A stretch of 64,000 nucleotides of DNA from Myxococcales bacterium (GTDB lineage: Bacteria; Myxococcota_A; Bradymonadia; Bradymonadales; Bradymonadaceae): contig SKON01000036.1 of assembly GCA_007120035.1 (NCBI GenBank), positions 24,454 to 88,453 of the forward strand. Reading direction: 5' to 3'. Shown here in pieces: positions 55,301 to 62,984 of the stretch (positions within the stretch are counted from its first letter, which is position 1; every line of letters starts with the position of its first letter). A model generated the notes under the pieces. The model saw nothing but the letters and a program-made list of their open reading frames with translations, had not been told where the DNA came from and did not search any database. Made by a program: the position numbers and the translations under genes.

Positions 55301-55580
55301 CGTGGATTTGTTCATCATGGCCCTCGACGCGGCCCGGGAGAACAACTGGTTCAACGAGTACAGCGAGCTGGCCGAGGGTGAGCTGGCTCGTCTTCGACCC
55401 CGGGACTTCCGGCGTCCGTCGGAGATGCGGGCCCAGCCTCAGTTCTTCCTGGATGGGTTCATGAAGGCGCCATTTATCACGGAGTTCGAGGTCGACGACG
55501 TCCTGCGCGACCTGGGCGGCGACGAGCCGGTCGGTGGCCAGGCGGCCGATGATCGAGACGAGGAGGAGCCGGCATCATGA
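52302..55580 (+). CDS. Large periplasmic TPR protein (1092 aa)
   Basis: Signal peptide of about 30 residues (AVVALALVAMVGAVSEAQA). Nearly the whole protein is TPR: LYNLSEIFWERARYYN, YFHLGTNLMEVGQRQEGLDIFRRLV, VHFGDYYFEEGDLYEALAAYQRA, YKMGWVYFNLENYERALEEF, and again from about 650 to 870. The C-terminal 200 residues are coiled-coil and acidic (DRDEEEPAS end). Length and architecture fit the giant TPR proteins (AgmK/GltI-like) of gliding and secretion clusters in Myxococcota. It overlaps the next gene by ATGA, so they are translated together. Confidence 0.8.
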   Translation: MRVNFRKIDHPWSTAVVALALVAMVGAVSEAQAEEPRLPDATDSQFQTDRPDVMGEESPQFRASQFQEQRAFESLQRQDEAIVRLRQLIDRTPRSDDRRAEYLYNLSEIFWERARYYNHSAVEQNDRCFEYDDVGDEDGARRCRFRMRDMEEEAERLREESVDLYVEIINNYPDFEHLDTIYFHLGTNLMEVGQRQEGLDIFRRLVAEFPQTPYVPQVLVHFGDYYFEEGDLYEALAAYQRAVEYPDSPVFTYASYKMGWVYFNLENYERALEEFLTVVERARSAPEGSADRSMLRQSRNDVVRAYARIGSPERALPFFQDIAPDRSDWLSMGETLAMYYGNQAEFATSNRMYRELINVNRDSIAVIEYQYEIVRNQTTINSYDEAAIQEIIRMMRLITMAEEGHFVDAEGEEWERTYAKVAEASRNWAATYHREAQRTLNERLFVMAHHLYEGFLTTFPEAEQAYEMSFFHGELLYGLEAWDEAAAAYERAMNIDPDGEYKEDIVLGTMHALFNVVDTSEERVAIEADFEWLEDPDAEVPEPEELPEMQQRLMRAAQDYVELVPDGERIVEVLYVMGRTYFEYNHLEEAARYFEQIVFDHPDHDLAVVSANVHLGTLLMMQDFHGLNEAVTRYREEVPIQDREFQDDLLVLHEGIRYNLCVLHDEEEEWEQGAHCYVAYVQEFPNSEQLDRALYNAALNFERIHDLSRAIQVRQHLLDLRPDSELVPETLFNIGGNYHAWAIYEEASNRYEEFVRRFPEHEDAEDALSNAATFRQGLGQYEEAINNYQLYIETFGRDNPDRAAASAYEIARIYEDQGREQEALDQYQLYINRFADDGTPGWLLEAHLKQGLSQWERGQRDQALSTFEHVLSLFEGLDEETQAASQDGRDAAAQAKFMIAEDAFEKADNLVVDAEDNEELQDQMREKMEALLEAQAEYEEVITFLRPGWAIAAMYRIGDQTNQLAETVRETPVPSHLNEQQREFYLAGLEDWASQFEQSAVDLFIMALDAARENNWFNEYSELAEGELARLRPRDFRRPSEMRAQPQFFLDGFMKAPFITEFEVDDVLRDLGGDEPVGGQAADDRDEEEPAS

Positions 55581-56899
55581 GGGATTCCAACGTGAACAAG
55601 GTACGAACGATGAAAGGTCTCCGGTGGGTGCTCCTATGCTCCCTGGTCACGATCCTGGCGATCGGATGTCGAAGTGCTCCGCAGCCTGCCGATGAGGAGG
55701 AGGCCCGGGTGGTGGAGACCGGTGGGACCACGAACGTGGACGCGATCCGAGAGTTCGAGCGGGCTGTAGAGCTCTGGATCGAGTCCGACGGCCAGGACTT
55801 GGATGGGGTTCGCCGCCACCTGGATCGAGCGCTGCGGGAGGACCGACGGTTCGGGATCGCCTGGTATAACCTCGGGGTCCTCGACGAACTGGAGGGAGAT
55901 ATCAGCGGGGCCCGGAGGTCCTACGAGCGGGCACTGGAGCACGCGCCTCGGCTGGGCTCGGCCCACGTGAACATCGGCATGTTGGACCTCGCCGATGGTG
56001 ATCGTGACGCCGCGTGGGACCGATTCCAGCAGTCCGTGGAGGTACAGCCGTTCAACGCTGCGGCTCATAACAATATCTCCGTGATCCTGCGGGACGCCGG
56101 AGAGTACTCCGACGCGATCGCTCACGCCCGTCGGTCCCTGGCAGGGGATTCTCAGAACACCCGTGCCTACGCCAACCTGGCACGGGTGTATTTTGACCAG
56201 GGCAACCACCAGGTGGCTCGCCTGGTGATCGAGAACGCTCTCTTGATCAACGATCAGGACGCCGACCTCTACAATATTCGGGGGATGATCGAGCTGGAGA
56301 ACGACGAGGTGACCCAGGCGATCATCAACTTCTCGAGCACCCTGGACCTCGATCCCAATCATATCCCGGCGCTGTTGAACCTGGGTGCCATCGTGCTCAA
56401 TACCCGGGACTATGAGCGGGGTCGGGAGCTCTTCGGGCGGGTGCTGGCTCAGGAAGAAGATCATCGGGAAGCCTTGATCGCAACGGCCTTCGCTTACCGC
56501 GGGCTCGGTGACCTCGCCGAAGCGCGTCGCTATTACGAGAAGGTCTTGGAGCAGGACCCCCAGAACGCTGTGATTCAGTTCAATCTGGCTGTGCTGGAGC
56601 ACGAGCACCTTGCTCAGAACGCCCAGCTTGGCATGGACTCCGAGCCCGCTGATCCCGACGATCCCGTGGCGATGATGGACTGGACGATCGACAACCTCCA
56701 GACGTCGATCACCCACTACGAGCGGGCCATCGAGCACTATCGAAGCTTCATCCAGTACGAGCAGGGTCGGTATCCGGACCGCCGGGAAGAGGCGAACGCG
56801 CGGATCGATCAGGTTCGAGAGATCATAACCGTGACCCAGGAGCAGCTTCCCATGCTTCGGGAGCAGCGGGATATGTTGGCCGCCGAGCTCGGCCAGTAA
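55577..56899 (+). CDS. TPR lipoprotein (GltE/AglT-like)
   Basis: 440 residues from ATG 55577 (ATGA overlap) or 429 from ATG 55610. The signal GLRWVLLCSLVTILAIGC has a lipobox Cys. Seven or more TPR units: AWYNLGVLDELEGDISGARRSYERA, AHVNIGMLDLADGDRDAAWDRFQ, AHNNISVILRDAGEYSDAIAHAR, AYANLARVYFDQGNHQVARLV, LLNLGAIVLNTRDYERGRELF. The C-terminal coiled coil ends QLPMLREQRDMLAAELGQ. In Myxococcus AglT/GltE is a TPR lipoprotein of the outer-membrane side of the gliding machine, with the same neighbours (small secreted protein, FHA/TonB-like protein). Confidence 0.82.
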   Translation: MRDSNVNKVRTMKGLRWVLLCSLVTILAIGCRSAPQPADEEEARVVETGGTTNVDAIREFERAVELWIESDGQDLDGVRRHLDRALREDRRFGIAWYNLGVLDELEGDISGARRSYERALEHAPRLGSAHVNIGMLDLADGDRDAAWDRFQQSVEVQPFNAAAHNNISVILRDAGEYSDAIAHARRSLAGDSQNTRAYANLARVYFDQGNHQVARLVIENALLINDQDADLYNIRGMIELENDEVTQAIINFSSTLDLDPNHIPALLNLGAIVLNTRDYERGRELFGRVLAQEEDHREALIATAFAYRGLGDLAEARRYYEKVLEQDPQNAVIQFNLAVLEHEHLAQNAQLGMDSEPADPDDPVAMMDWTIDNLQTSITHYERAIEHYRSFIQYEQGRYPDRREEANARIDQVREIITVTQEQLPMLREQRDMLAAELGQ

Positions 56900-56931
56900 G
56901 AGTCTCGTCTGCCTAAGGGCGCGTAATATGC

Positions 56932-56987
56932 GGGGATTCGGGTGCAATTTGGCAACCCGGATCCCCGTTGGTACTCTGAAGAGTACC
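56932..56987 (+). promoter_or_regulatory. Two tandem hairpins between TPR lipoprotein and FHA module
   Basis: First: GGGGATTCGGGT (56932-56943) pairs with ACCCGGATCCCC (56955-56966), one mismatch, 11-base loop. Second: GGTACTC (56970-56976)-TGAA-GAGTACC (56981-56987), perfect. No T-run follows. They may attenuate or process the polycistronic RNA and so set different levels for the two halves of the cluster. Confidence 0.5.
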
Positions 56988-57031
56988 CTTCTTCAATCGT
57001 TGGAGGGGAACAACACCACAGGAGAGAGAGT

Positions 57032-57283
57032 ATGCTTAGAGGTATCCTGATCGTGGTCGTATTGTTCCTGTTTTCGGCGCCTGCCTTGGCGCAGCCGCTC
57101 TCCGTGTCCAACGGGGAGGACGAAGAAGTGATGATCTTTACGGAAGGGGAGGACCTGAGCGGGGCCCCGGTGCGTCCCTTCGGCGAAGACCTGTCGAGTC
57201 GCTCGCCGCGGGCAGGGACGAGCCTGATCACGGTGCGCGGGGACTTTGTGAGTGAGTTGTTGTCGAGCGTCGAGAAACTCTGA
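57032..57283 (+). CDS. Small secreted protein paired with FHA/TonB-like gene, copy 1
   Basis: 83 residues from ATG 57032 (GGAGAGAG upstream). Signal peptide MLRGILIVVVLFLFSAPALA. The C-terminal half contains the family pattern EGEDLSGAPVRPFGEDLS.. and SLITVRGDFVSELLSSVEKL. The second copy at 59355 shares this layout. Such genes sit directly before GltG/PglI-like genes in Myxococcota, as GltF-like components. The C-terminal helix (DFxxELLxSVExL) is probably a docking peptide for the envelope complex. Confidence 0.75.
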   Translation: MLRGILIVVVLFLFSAPALAQPLSVSNGEDEEVMIFTEGEDLSGAPVRPFGEDLSSRSPRAGTSLITVRGDFVSELLSSVEKL

Positions 57284-57318
57284 GTGTTCATTGCCAAATT
57301 GCTATGAGGAGCGCCGCG

Positions 57319-59229
57319 ATGGTGGATCGAAAGAAGCTTCGGGTTCGAGTGATTCAAGACGGTGAGATTCGTGAGACGGCGAGCCTGGAGGGCGGTCGGG
57401 TTCGGCTCGGGCGGCCCGTGGGTTCGACGGGGGCGCAGGCGCTCCTTGAGAGTCAGGATGACGGATCGTTTCTGCTGATCGATCTGGGAGAGGAGGGCAC
57501 TCTGGTCAACCAGGAGCGGATCACCCGGGGGACCGTCCGAGACGGCGATGAGCTTCGGTTCGGGGATGTGGTCGTCGAGGTGGAGCTGGTAGACGCCGAA
57601 GAGGCCCCGGCGCTTCCCGTGGATCGAGGCGGTGAAGAGATCCGCCCGGAGCGGTTCATCGTGCTTTCCGATGGATCGATCGTGGAGCCCTTCACGATGG
57701 AGGGGTACTACGACGAGGACGGCAACTACGTGCCCGGGTACTACGACGAGACCGGGAGGTACCATTACGGCTATGGGTTTTACGACGGCACCGGTGCCTG
57801 GGTAGTAGCCCATGGCTACTACGATCCCGAAGGGGAGTGGATCCCCACGGTGGGGCCGGAGCGAGAGTCCGATCGGGAGCTCTATACCGAGACGTTCTTT
57901 CAGGACGAAGAGGACGAGCAGGGTGATGTGCTGGAGGTCGCCTACCTGTGGGCTGACTATGTGTTGGACGTGCAGTCCCACCGAAAGCCCCGGACGATCA
58001 CGGTGGGGAGCGCCGAGGGCAATGACTATGTACTGGAGGACCCGGCGGTCCCGTCGTCGTCGTTTCCGTTGGTCTCCTTCGTGGAGGGCCGCGGATATTG
58101 CCTGAACTACTCCCCGGCGATGGCGGGGTTGGTCCAGCGCGATGGAGAGCAGTTTACCCTGCAGGAAGCGGCGGCCCGTGGGGAGGCTGTGGCGAGCACC
58201 GAGGCCGACGGGTTGATCTTACCTCTTCGTCCGGGCATGAGCGTTCGGGTCGGGTTTGGGCCCAATACGTTCCTGATCCGTTTTACGACGCCCGTCGAGG
58301 TGGGGGCCGGGATGGGCGGGGTGCAGCGAGCACCGCTCTTTTATCAGGGTGTGAGCCTAACGCTGCACCTGGCGTTCATGCTCCTGATCTTTACCCTCCC
58401 CGACGGCTTCGCCCGGGTGGAGCTCCATGACTTCCAGGCCCAGGATCGGTTCGTGGAGATCGTGGTGCCCCCAGACCAGGAGGAGGAGGACGAGTGGGTC
58501 GCCGCCCTGGAGGAAATCTCCGAGGAGGCGGCGATGGCCACCGAGCCGGTGCCGTCGGAAGACCCGCCGATGACAGCCGATGCCGAAGGGGAGGCCGACG
58601 ACTGGGACCGGGGCCATGCCTCCGACGAGGAGGTGGCCCTGAACGCCGGCGTGTTGGAGGTGTTCGCGAACCTCGACGATCCCTTCGGGGGACCCGGTGG
58701 ACCCGATGGGTGGGGACACCTGATCGGCGAGATGGATCACGCCGGCGATGGTCCGGGAGATGATTGGGGCAGCCGGATCACCGGACCCCGGCGGCTCGGT
58801 GAAGGCGATAATGTTGGCGTCGCGCCGGTACGGATCCCCGGCGATGGTGATCGGATCCCCGGCGTGGATCCCGACATGACCCGAGGTCCGCTCGGGGAGC
58901 CGACGCTGGGGGTTCATCCGCCGGAGGTAGATGGCAGCCTCGATCGGGAGATCATCCAGCGAGTGGTGCGGCAACAGCGCCGCCAGCTGGTTCACTGCTA
59001 TGAGCAGGAGCTGCAGCGGGATCCGACGCTCTCGGGGCGAGTGGTGATGACCTGGGTGGTCGCGGCGAACGGCTCGGTGGTGTCCGCCAACGTGTCGGAG
59101 ACAACCCTGAACAACCTGGCTGTAGAGAACTGCCTGGCCGCCCGAATTCAGAGGTGGGTGTTCCCCGAACCCGAGGGTGGCTCGATCGTCCGAGTCAACT
59201 ATCCCTTTTCGTTCCATCGCGGTGACTGA
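57319..59229 (+). CDS. FHA-like / GYYD-repeat / TM / AgmX-PglI C-terminal protein, copy 1 (GltG-like)
   Basis: 636 residues; ATG 57319 preferred over 57304 because GAGGAG precedes it. Residues 1-95: FHA-like beta sandwich, but the pThr-binding Arg/SxxH residues are missing (TGAQALLESQDDGSF), only GTLVN is kept. Residues 125-180: Tyr/Gly-rich repeats (EGYYDEDGNYVPGYYDET, HGYYDPEGEWIPT). A second FHA-like half at 215-330. One TM at about 341-362 (LTLHLAFMLLIFTLP). A Pro/Gly/Asp-rich periplasmic spacer, then the TonB-like AgmX/PglI domain at 540-636 (DREIIQRVVRQQRRQLVHCYE, WVFPEPEGGSIVRVNYPF). It should span the inner membrane and transmit force or signal to the outer membrane. Confidence 0.88.
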   Translation: MVDRKKLRVRVIQDGEIRETASLEGGRVRLGRPVGSTGAQALLESQDDGSFLLIDLGEEGTLVNQERITRGTVRDGDELRFGDVVVEVELVDAEEAPALPVDRGGEEIRPERFIVLSDGSIVEPFTMEGYYDEDGNYVPGYYDETGRYHYGYGFYDGTGAWVVAHGYYDPEGEWIPTVGPERESDRELYTETFFQDEEDEQGDVLEVAYLWADYVLDVQSHRKPRTITVGSAEGNDYVLEDPAVPSSSFPLVSFVEGRGYCLNYSPAMAGLVQRDGEQFTLQEAAARGEAVASTEADGLILPLRPGMSVRVGFGPNTFLIRFTTPVEVGAGMGGVQRAPLFYQGVSLTLHLAFMLLIFTLPDGFARVELHDFQAQDRFVEIVVPPDQEEEDEWVAALEEISEEAAMATEPVPSEDPPMTADAEGEADDWDRGHASDEEVALNAGVLEVFANLDDPFGGPGGPDGWGHLIGEMDHAGDGPGDDWGSRITGPRRLGEGDNVGVAPVRIPGDGDRIPGVDPDMTRGPLGEPTLGVHPPEVDGSLDREIIQRVVRQQRRQLVHCYEQELQRDPTLSGRVVMTWVVAANGSVVSANVSETTLNNLAVENCLAARIQRWVFPEPEGGSIVRVNYPFSFHRGD

Positions 59230-59260
59230 ACGGGGTCGGCCATCCAGGATGGGAGAGTTC

Positions 59261-59289
59261 TTTTCAGAGCGGGATTGCTCTGATACACT
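59261..59289 (+). promoter_or_regulatory. Candidate promoter of the second FHA module with internal palindrome
   Basis: TTTTCA (59261-59266), 17-base spacer, TGA-TACACT extended -10 (59284-59289). TCAGAGC (59264-59270) and GCTCTGA (59277-59283) form a perfect 7-bp inverted repeat lying between the two boxes, where a repressor could bind. Confidence 0.45.
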
Positions 59290-59302
59290 GAACAGCGAGT
59301 AG

Positions 59303-59340
59303 AACTCGAACCACAGCGTGAGTTCGACGGAGACGTCGAA
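59303..59340 (+). promoter_or_regulatory. Overlapping alternative hairpins in the leader of copy-2 gene
   Basis: GAACTC (59303-59308) can pair with GAGTTC (59320-59325), and TTCGACG (59323-59329) with CGTCGAA (59334-59340). The two stems share 59323-59325 so they are mutually exclusive. The second ends shortly before the GGAGG of the 59355 gene. Confidence 0.4.
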
Positions 59341-59354
59341 AACGGAGGAAGGCA

Positions 59355-59648
59355 ATGGAAAGGCTGTTAACGTTTCTGGTGGTGGTGAGCTTCGTGATGG
59401 TGCCGGCGATCGCCTTCGCTCAGTCGGGCCCGGAAGCCGGTGCAGCCCGGGGCCAGACCGGTGGCCAAGAGGCCGGCTCCGGTGGTGGTGAGACCGTGTA
59501 TGACTTCGAAGATGAAGACCTGACCGGTGGGCTGATGCGCCCCGACGGGGAGCAGATCACCGGTGATCAGGGGCGGCGGACCTCGAGCCTGATCAACATC
59601 CGGCAGGACTTTATCCCGGAAATGCTCAAGAGCGTGGAGACTCTCTGA
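59355..59648 (+). CDS. Small secreted protein paired with FHA/TonB-like gene, copy 2
   Basis: 97 residues from ATG 59355 (CGGAGG upstream). Signal peptide MERLLTFLVVVSFVMVPAIAFA, then a Gly/Gln-rich spacer (GGQEAGSGGGE). The C-terminal pattern FEDEDLTGGLMRPDGEQITG and SSLINIRQDFIPEMLKSVETL is clearly homologous to copy 1 (TGG/SGA, MRPDGE/VRPFGE, DFIPEMLKSVE/DFVSELLSSVE). It has its own candidate promoter and leader hairpins, so this module may be expressed independently. Confidence 0.8.
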   Translation: MERLLTFLVVVSFVMVPAIAFAQSGPEAGAARGQTGGQEAGSGGGETVYDFEDEDLTGGLMRPDGEQITGDQGRRTSSLINIRQDFIPEMLKSVETL

Positions 59649-59701
59649 GACGACTGGGGCTGCCTCCTGGTCATCAAAGGGATCGAAAAAGGTGAGATGC
59701 G

Positions 59702-61684
59702 ATGAGCGATAGAATTCTGCGAGTGCAAGTGGTGAAGGGCGGGGGAGTGACGGACACCCAGGTGTTCGACGAGCCCAAGGTGAAGGTGGGGACCCTGCCG
59801 ACCACACAGCTCTGCCTGGACGATCCGTCGGTGACCAGCATCCACGCGGTGATCGAAGATCAGGGTGACGGCACCTACATGGTGATCGACCTGGGCAGCG
59901 CCCGGGGCACCTATATCAACGGGAGCAAGGTCACCAAAGGGACCGCAGGCGACGGCGATGAGCTGAAGTTCGGGGATGTCCTGGTTCGTCTCGACGTGAC
60001 CGATCGGGCGACTCTGGAGGTGGAGCGCCAAGCTGCAGAAGCGGCGGCCGCGGCGGCGGCGATCCCCGAGGGGCACATCGTGCTGGAGGATGGTTCCACG
60101 GTGGAGCCCTTCACCATGGAGGGTTATTACGACGACGACGGGAACTACATCCCCGGGTATTACGACGAAGATGGGACCTACCATTACGGCTACGGATTCC
60201 ACGACGAGAATGGCGAGTGGAAGGTAGCCCACGGGTTCTACGATCCCGACGGAGAGTGGGTACCCACGGTGGGACCCGACGGCGAAGAGCGGCCCTCGGA
60301 TAAAGAGGTGTACACGGAGAACTTCTTCCAGGGGGACTCCGGAGACGTGCTGGAGGTCGCGTTTCTGTGGACCGACTATGTCCTCGATGTGCAGGCCCAC
60401 CAGAAGCCGAAGACGATCACCATCGGCGGCGGAGAGGGCAACGACTACGTGCTGGAAGACGCCGTGGTGCCCGTCCCGAGTTTCCCCCTGATCTCCTACG
60501 ATGAAGGGATGGGGTACCGCCTGAACTTCTTGCCGCAGATGACTGGGATGATCCAGCGCAGTGGCGAGCAGTACACCTTGAGTGAGGCGGCGGCCTTGGG
60601 TGGTTCCTCGGCCGGGATGGTGCCCGGTGCGCAGAGTGTGCCGCTGACCGCCGGGATGAGCGCCCGGTTGGAGTTCGGACCGAACACCTTCTTGATTCGA
60701 TTCACCACGCCGCCGGTGCTGGCCGGTGCGATGTTCGGAGTGGAGAAGGCCCCGCTCTTCTACCAGGCCGTGAGCCTGGGGCTCCATGTGGCGTTCATGC
60801 TCCTGGTGTTCACGCTTCCCGACGGGTTTGGTCGCCTGGAGCTCCATGATTTCCGGGCCGATGACCGATTCGTGGAGCTGCTGACGCCGCCGGAGCAGGA
60901 GGAAGAGGAAGAGCTGGATTGGATGGACGCTCCGGAAGAGACGGCGGCCCACCAGGGCGATGAAGGGGAAGCCGGAGACGAGGATGAAATCGAAGAAGAT
61001 ATGCAGATGGCCATCGAGGGCGACGCCGACCCCGATGACGTCGAGCTCCAGCGTCAGTATGACGAAGAGGTCGCGATGGACGCCGGCGCCCTGGCGGTGT
61101 TCAGCGAAATGGGCAGCCCCTTCAGCGACGCCTCTCAGACGATCGGTGCTGACGCCATGATGGCCATGGGGAACCTGGAAGGTGCCGAGCAGGGGGCCGC
61201 TCGCGGATTGGGCGGTCTGGGCCTGGCCGGAACGGGCCGTGGCGGCGGTGGTGTCTCGGAGAGTGGGTTCGGCCGCGCCCAGGTGGGCGGCGGCGGACTC
61301 GGTGGTCCGGGAGGTCGCGGAGGACAGGGCGTGGACATCGGGGAGCGGGAGGTCAGGGAACCTCAGCTGAACCTGGCGCCCCCAGAGGTCGAAGGGTACC
61401 TGGACCGGGAGATCATCCAGCGGATCGTGCGTCAGCACCGACGTGAGATGATTCACTGCTACGAGACGGAGCTGCAGCGGAACCCCAACCTGGCCGGCCG
61501 GGTGGTGATGACCTGGGTGATCAGCGGCAACGGTTCGGTGGTGTCGGCGTCGGTGTCGGAGACGACCCTGAACAACGCCACCGTGGAGAGTTGCATGGCC
61601 CAGCGGATTCGACGGTGGGTGTTCCCCGAGCCCACAGGCGGCGGGATCGTCCGGGTGAACTACCCGTTCAACTTCAGCTCCTGA
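59702..61684 (+). CDS. FHA / GYYD-repeat / TM / AgmX-PglI C-terminal protein, copy 2 (GltG-like)
   Basis: 660 residues. Residues 1-100: canonical FHA, with VTSIHAVIEDQGDGTYMVID (SxxH motif) and ARGTYINGSKV, so phosphothreonine binding is plausible. Residues 130-190: GYYDDDGNYIPGYYDEDG, HYGYGFHDENGEW repeats. A second FHA-like half at 215-335. TM at about 353-374 (LGLHVAFMLLVFTLPDG). Acidic then Gly-rich periplasmic spacer (GTGRGGGGVSESGFGRA). AgmX/PglI TonB-like domain 567-660 with HRREMIHCYETEL and WVFPEPTGGGIVRVNYPF. A paralogue of copy 1, and the better preserved FHA. The last gene before a terminator. Confidence 0.92.
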   Translation: MSDRILRVQVVKGGGVTDTQVFDEPKVKVGTLPTTQLCLDDPSVTSIHAVIEDQGDGTYMVIDLGSARGTYINGSKVTKGTAGDGDELKFGDVLVRLDVTDRATLEVERQAAEAAAAAAAIPEGHIVLEDGSTVEPFTMEGYYDDDGNYIPGYYDEDGTYHYGYGFHDENGEWKVAHGFYDPDGEWVPTVGPDGEERPSDKEVYTENFFQGDSGDVLEVAFLWTDYVLDVQAHQKPKTITIGGGEGNDYVLEDAVVPVPSFPLISYDEGMGYRLNFLPQMTGMIQRSGEQYTLSEAAALGGSSAGMVPGAQSVPLTAGMSARLEFGPNTFLIRFTTPPVLAGAMFGVEKAPLFYQAVSLGLHVAFMLLVFTLPDGFGRLELHDFRADDRFVELLTPPEQEEEEELDWMDAPEETAAHQGDEGEAGDEDEIEEDMQMAIEGDADPDDVELQRQYDEEVAMDAGALAVFSEMGSPFSDASQTIGADAMMAMGNLEGAEQGAARGLGGLGLAGTGRGGGGVSESGFGRAQVGGGGLGGPGGRGGQGVDIGEREVREPQLNLAPPEVEGYLDREIIQRIVRQHRREMIHCYETELQRNPNLAGRVVMTWVISGNGSVVSASVSETTLNNATVESCMAQRIRRWVFPEPTGGGIVRVNYPFNFSS

Positions 61685-61708
61685 CATCAAGTACAAGTGT
61701 GATTGAAA

Positions 61709-61740
61709 CCCCGGGCCCTTGGGCCCGGGGTTTTTGTTTT
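61709..61740 (+). terminator. Rho-independent terminator of the FHA/TPR cluster
   Basis: CCCCGGGCCC-TT-GGGCCCGGGG (61709-61730), perfect 10-bp stem, followed by TTTTTGTTTT. It starts 24 bases after the copy-2 stop. Confidence 0.93.
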
Positions 61741-61785
61741 CTGGGTACCCCTGAGAGGCGATCGGGGAGGGAGGTGCCTCCGCGG

Positions 61786-61814
61786 TTGCCAGGGATCGGG
61801 GAGCGGGGTTATCA
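61786..61814 (+). promoter_or_regulatory. Candidate promoter of TPR lipoprotein gene
   Basis: TTGCCA (61786-61791), 17-base spacer, TTATCA (61809-61814), 36 bases upstream of the ATG at 61851. Confidence 0.5.
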
Positions 61815-61850
61815 TGGCTCCCGACCGTATTTCCAAGGGAGGCAAAACCG

Positions 61851-62798
61851 ATGTGGGATCGCATGAAACGAGCAGGGCAGAAGAAGAGATTTTCGACGAT
61901 GTCACTGACGGTGGGCCTGGGGACGCTGTGCCTGATCCTCCTGGTGACGGGGTGCAGCTTCGACCGGGCCGAGGCGGTGCGGGAGTTCAACATGGGGCTG
62001 AACGCCTATAACCATGGGGAGACCTCGGACGCGATCGCCCACATGGAGGCTGCCGTCCAGCGAGACCCGACTTTCGCCGAAGCTTCCTACTACCTGGGTC
62101 AGGTCTACCAGGTGCGGGCCCAGAACTTCGACGCCGCGGAGGGAGCCTATCGTCGGGCACTGGATATCGATCCGGAGAACCCCCGATACGCCTATCGTTT
62201 GGGGCATGTGCAGGCTGAGTCCGGCCAACACGAGAGGGCGATCAACAGCTTTCGGACCGCCGTGGAGCTGGAGCCGACCTACGCCCGGGCCTGGTTCGCG
62301 AAAGGGATGAGTCAGGAAGCGCTCGGGCAGTTCGCCGAGGCCGCTGATACCTACGGCCGGGCTATCGAGGCGAACCCGCGGCTGCGGATGGCCGCCGATG
62401 ATATCGGGGGTGGTCACTACCACGCGTTGGGCGATCTCTACTTGCGATTTCGTCTCTTCGACCATGCGGCACGGGTGTACGAGAACGGGGCTCGAAACAA
62501 CCCGGAGCAGCCCCGTCTCCACCACGGCCTGGGGGTCGCACAGATGCAGTTGGGGCTCTTTGACGACGCCGCCGAGAGCTTCCAGGCCACGCTGGCAATC
62601 GACCCCCGACACAGCTCGGCGAACTTCAACCTGGCCGTGGCCCACGCCAGCCGTGGGGATCGAGACAGCGCCATCGAGTTGTTGGAGCGCCTCTCCGAAG
62701 GGGGAGGCCGAGGCATGGACGGGCCTCGACTGGCAGCGGTTCGCAATCTCCTGGGTGATCTCCGAGCCGAGATTGAGGCCGAAGAGGAAGAGGACTGA
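61851..62798 (+). CDS. TPR lipoprotein
   Basis: 315 residues from ATG 61851 (GGGAGG eight bases upstream). The signal is preceded by a basic n-region (MKRAGQKKRF) and ends LVTGC. Six to seven TPR units: AVREFNMGLNAYNHGETSDAIAHM, ASYYLGQVYQVRAQNFDAAEGAYR, YAYRLGHVQAESGQHERAINSF, AWFAKGMSQEALGQFAEAAD, HHGLGVAQMQLGLFDDAAESF. A short acidic tail (EAEEEED). It lies in its own transcription unit after the terminator, and is probably an assembly or scaffolding lipoprotein for the adjacent envelope machine. Confidence 0.85.
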   Translation: MWDRMKRAGQKKRFSTMSLTVGLGTLCLILLVTGCSFDRAEAVREFNMGLNAYNHGETSDAIAHMEAAVQRDPTFAEASYYLGQVYQVRAQNFDAAEGAYRRALDIDPENPRYAYRLGHVQAESGQHERAINSFRTAVELEPTYARAWFAKGMSQEALGQFAEAADTYGRAIEANPRLRMAADDIGGGHYHALGDLYLRFRLFDHAARVYENGARNNPEQPRLHHGLGVAQMQLGLFDDAAESFQATLAIDPRHSSANFNLAVAHASRGDRDSAIELLERLSEGGGRGMDGPRLAAVRNLLGDLRAEIEAEEEED

Positions 62799-62984
62799 CG
62801 TCACCTGATCCGTTGCCGATCCTCCGAGCCCTGTGGTATGTCTCGAACCAACAGTTTTCGATGCATGCATGACCAACGATAGTGCCAGAGAATCCGAAGC
62901 GCCTCCGAGCCGCTGAAGGCGGCGTAGTAGACCGTTTGCTGAGTCCGACGCCCCACTCTTCTCCAGGAACGACCAAGACATCCG

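Noticed and set aside
59567..61993. 808-codon minus-strand open frame
   Set aside because: It covers the FHA copy-2 gene in antisense and crosses the terminator and the next gene's start; no family motif.
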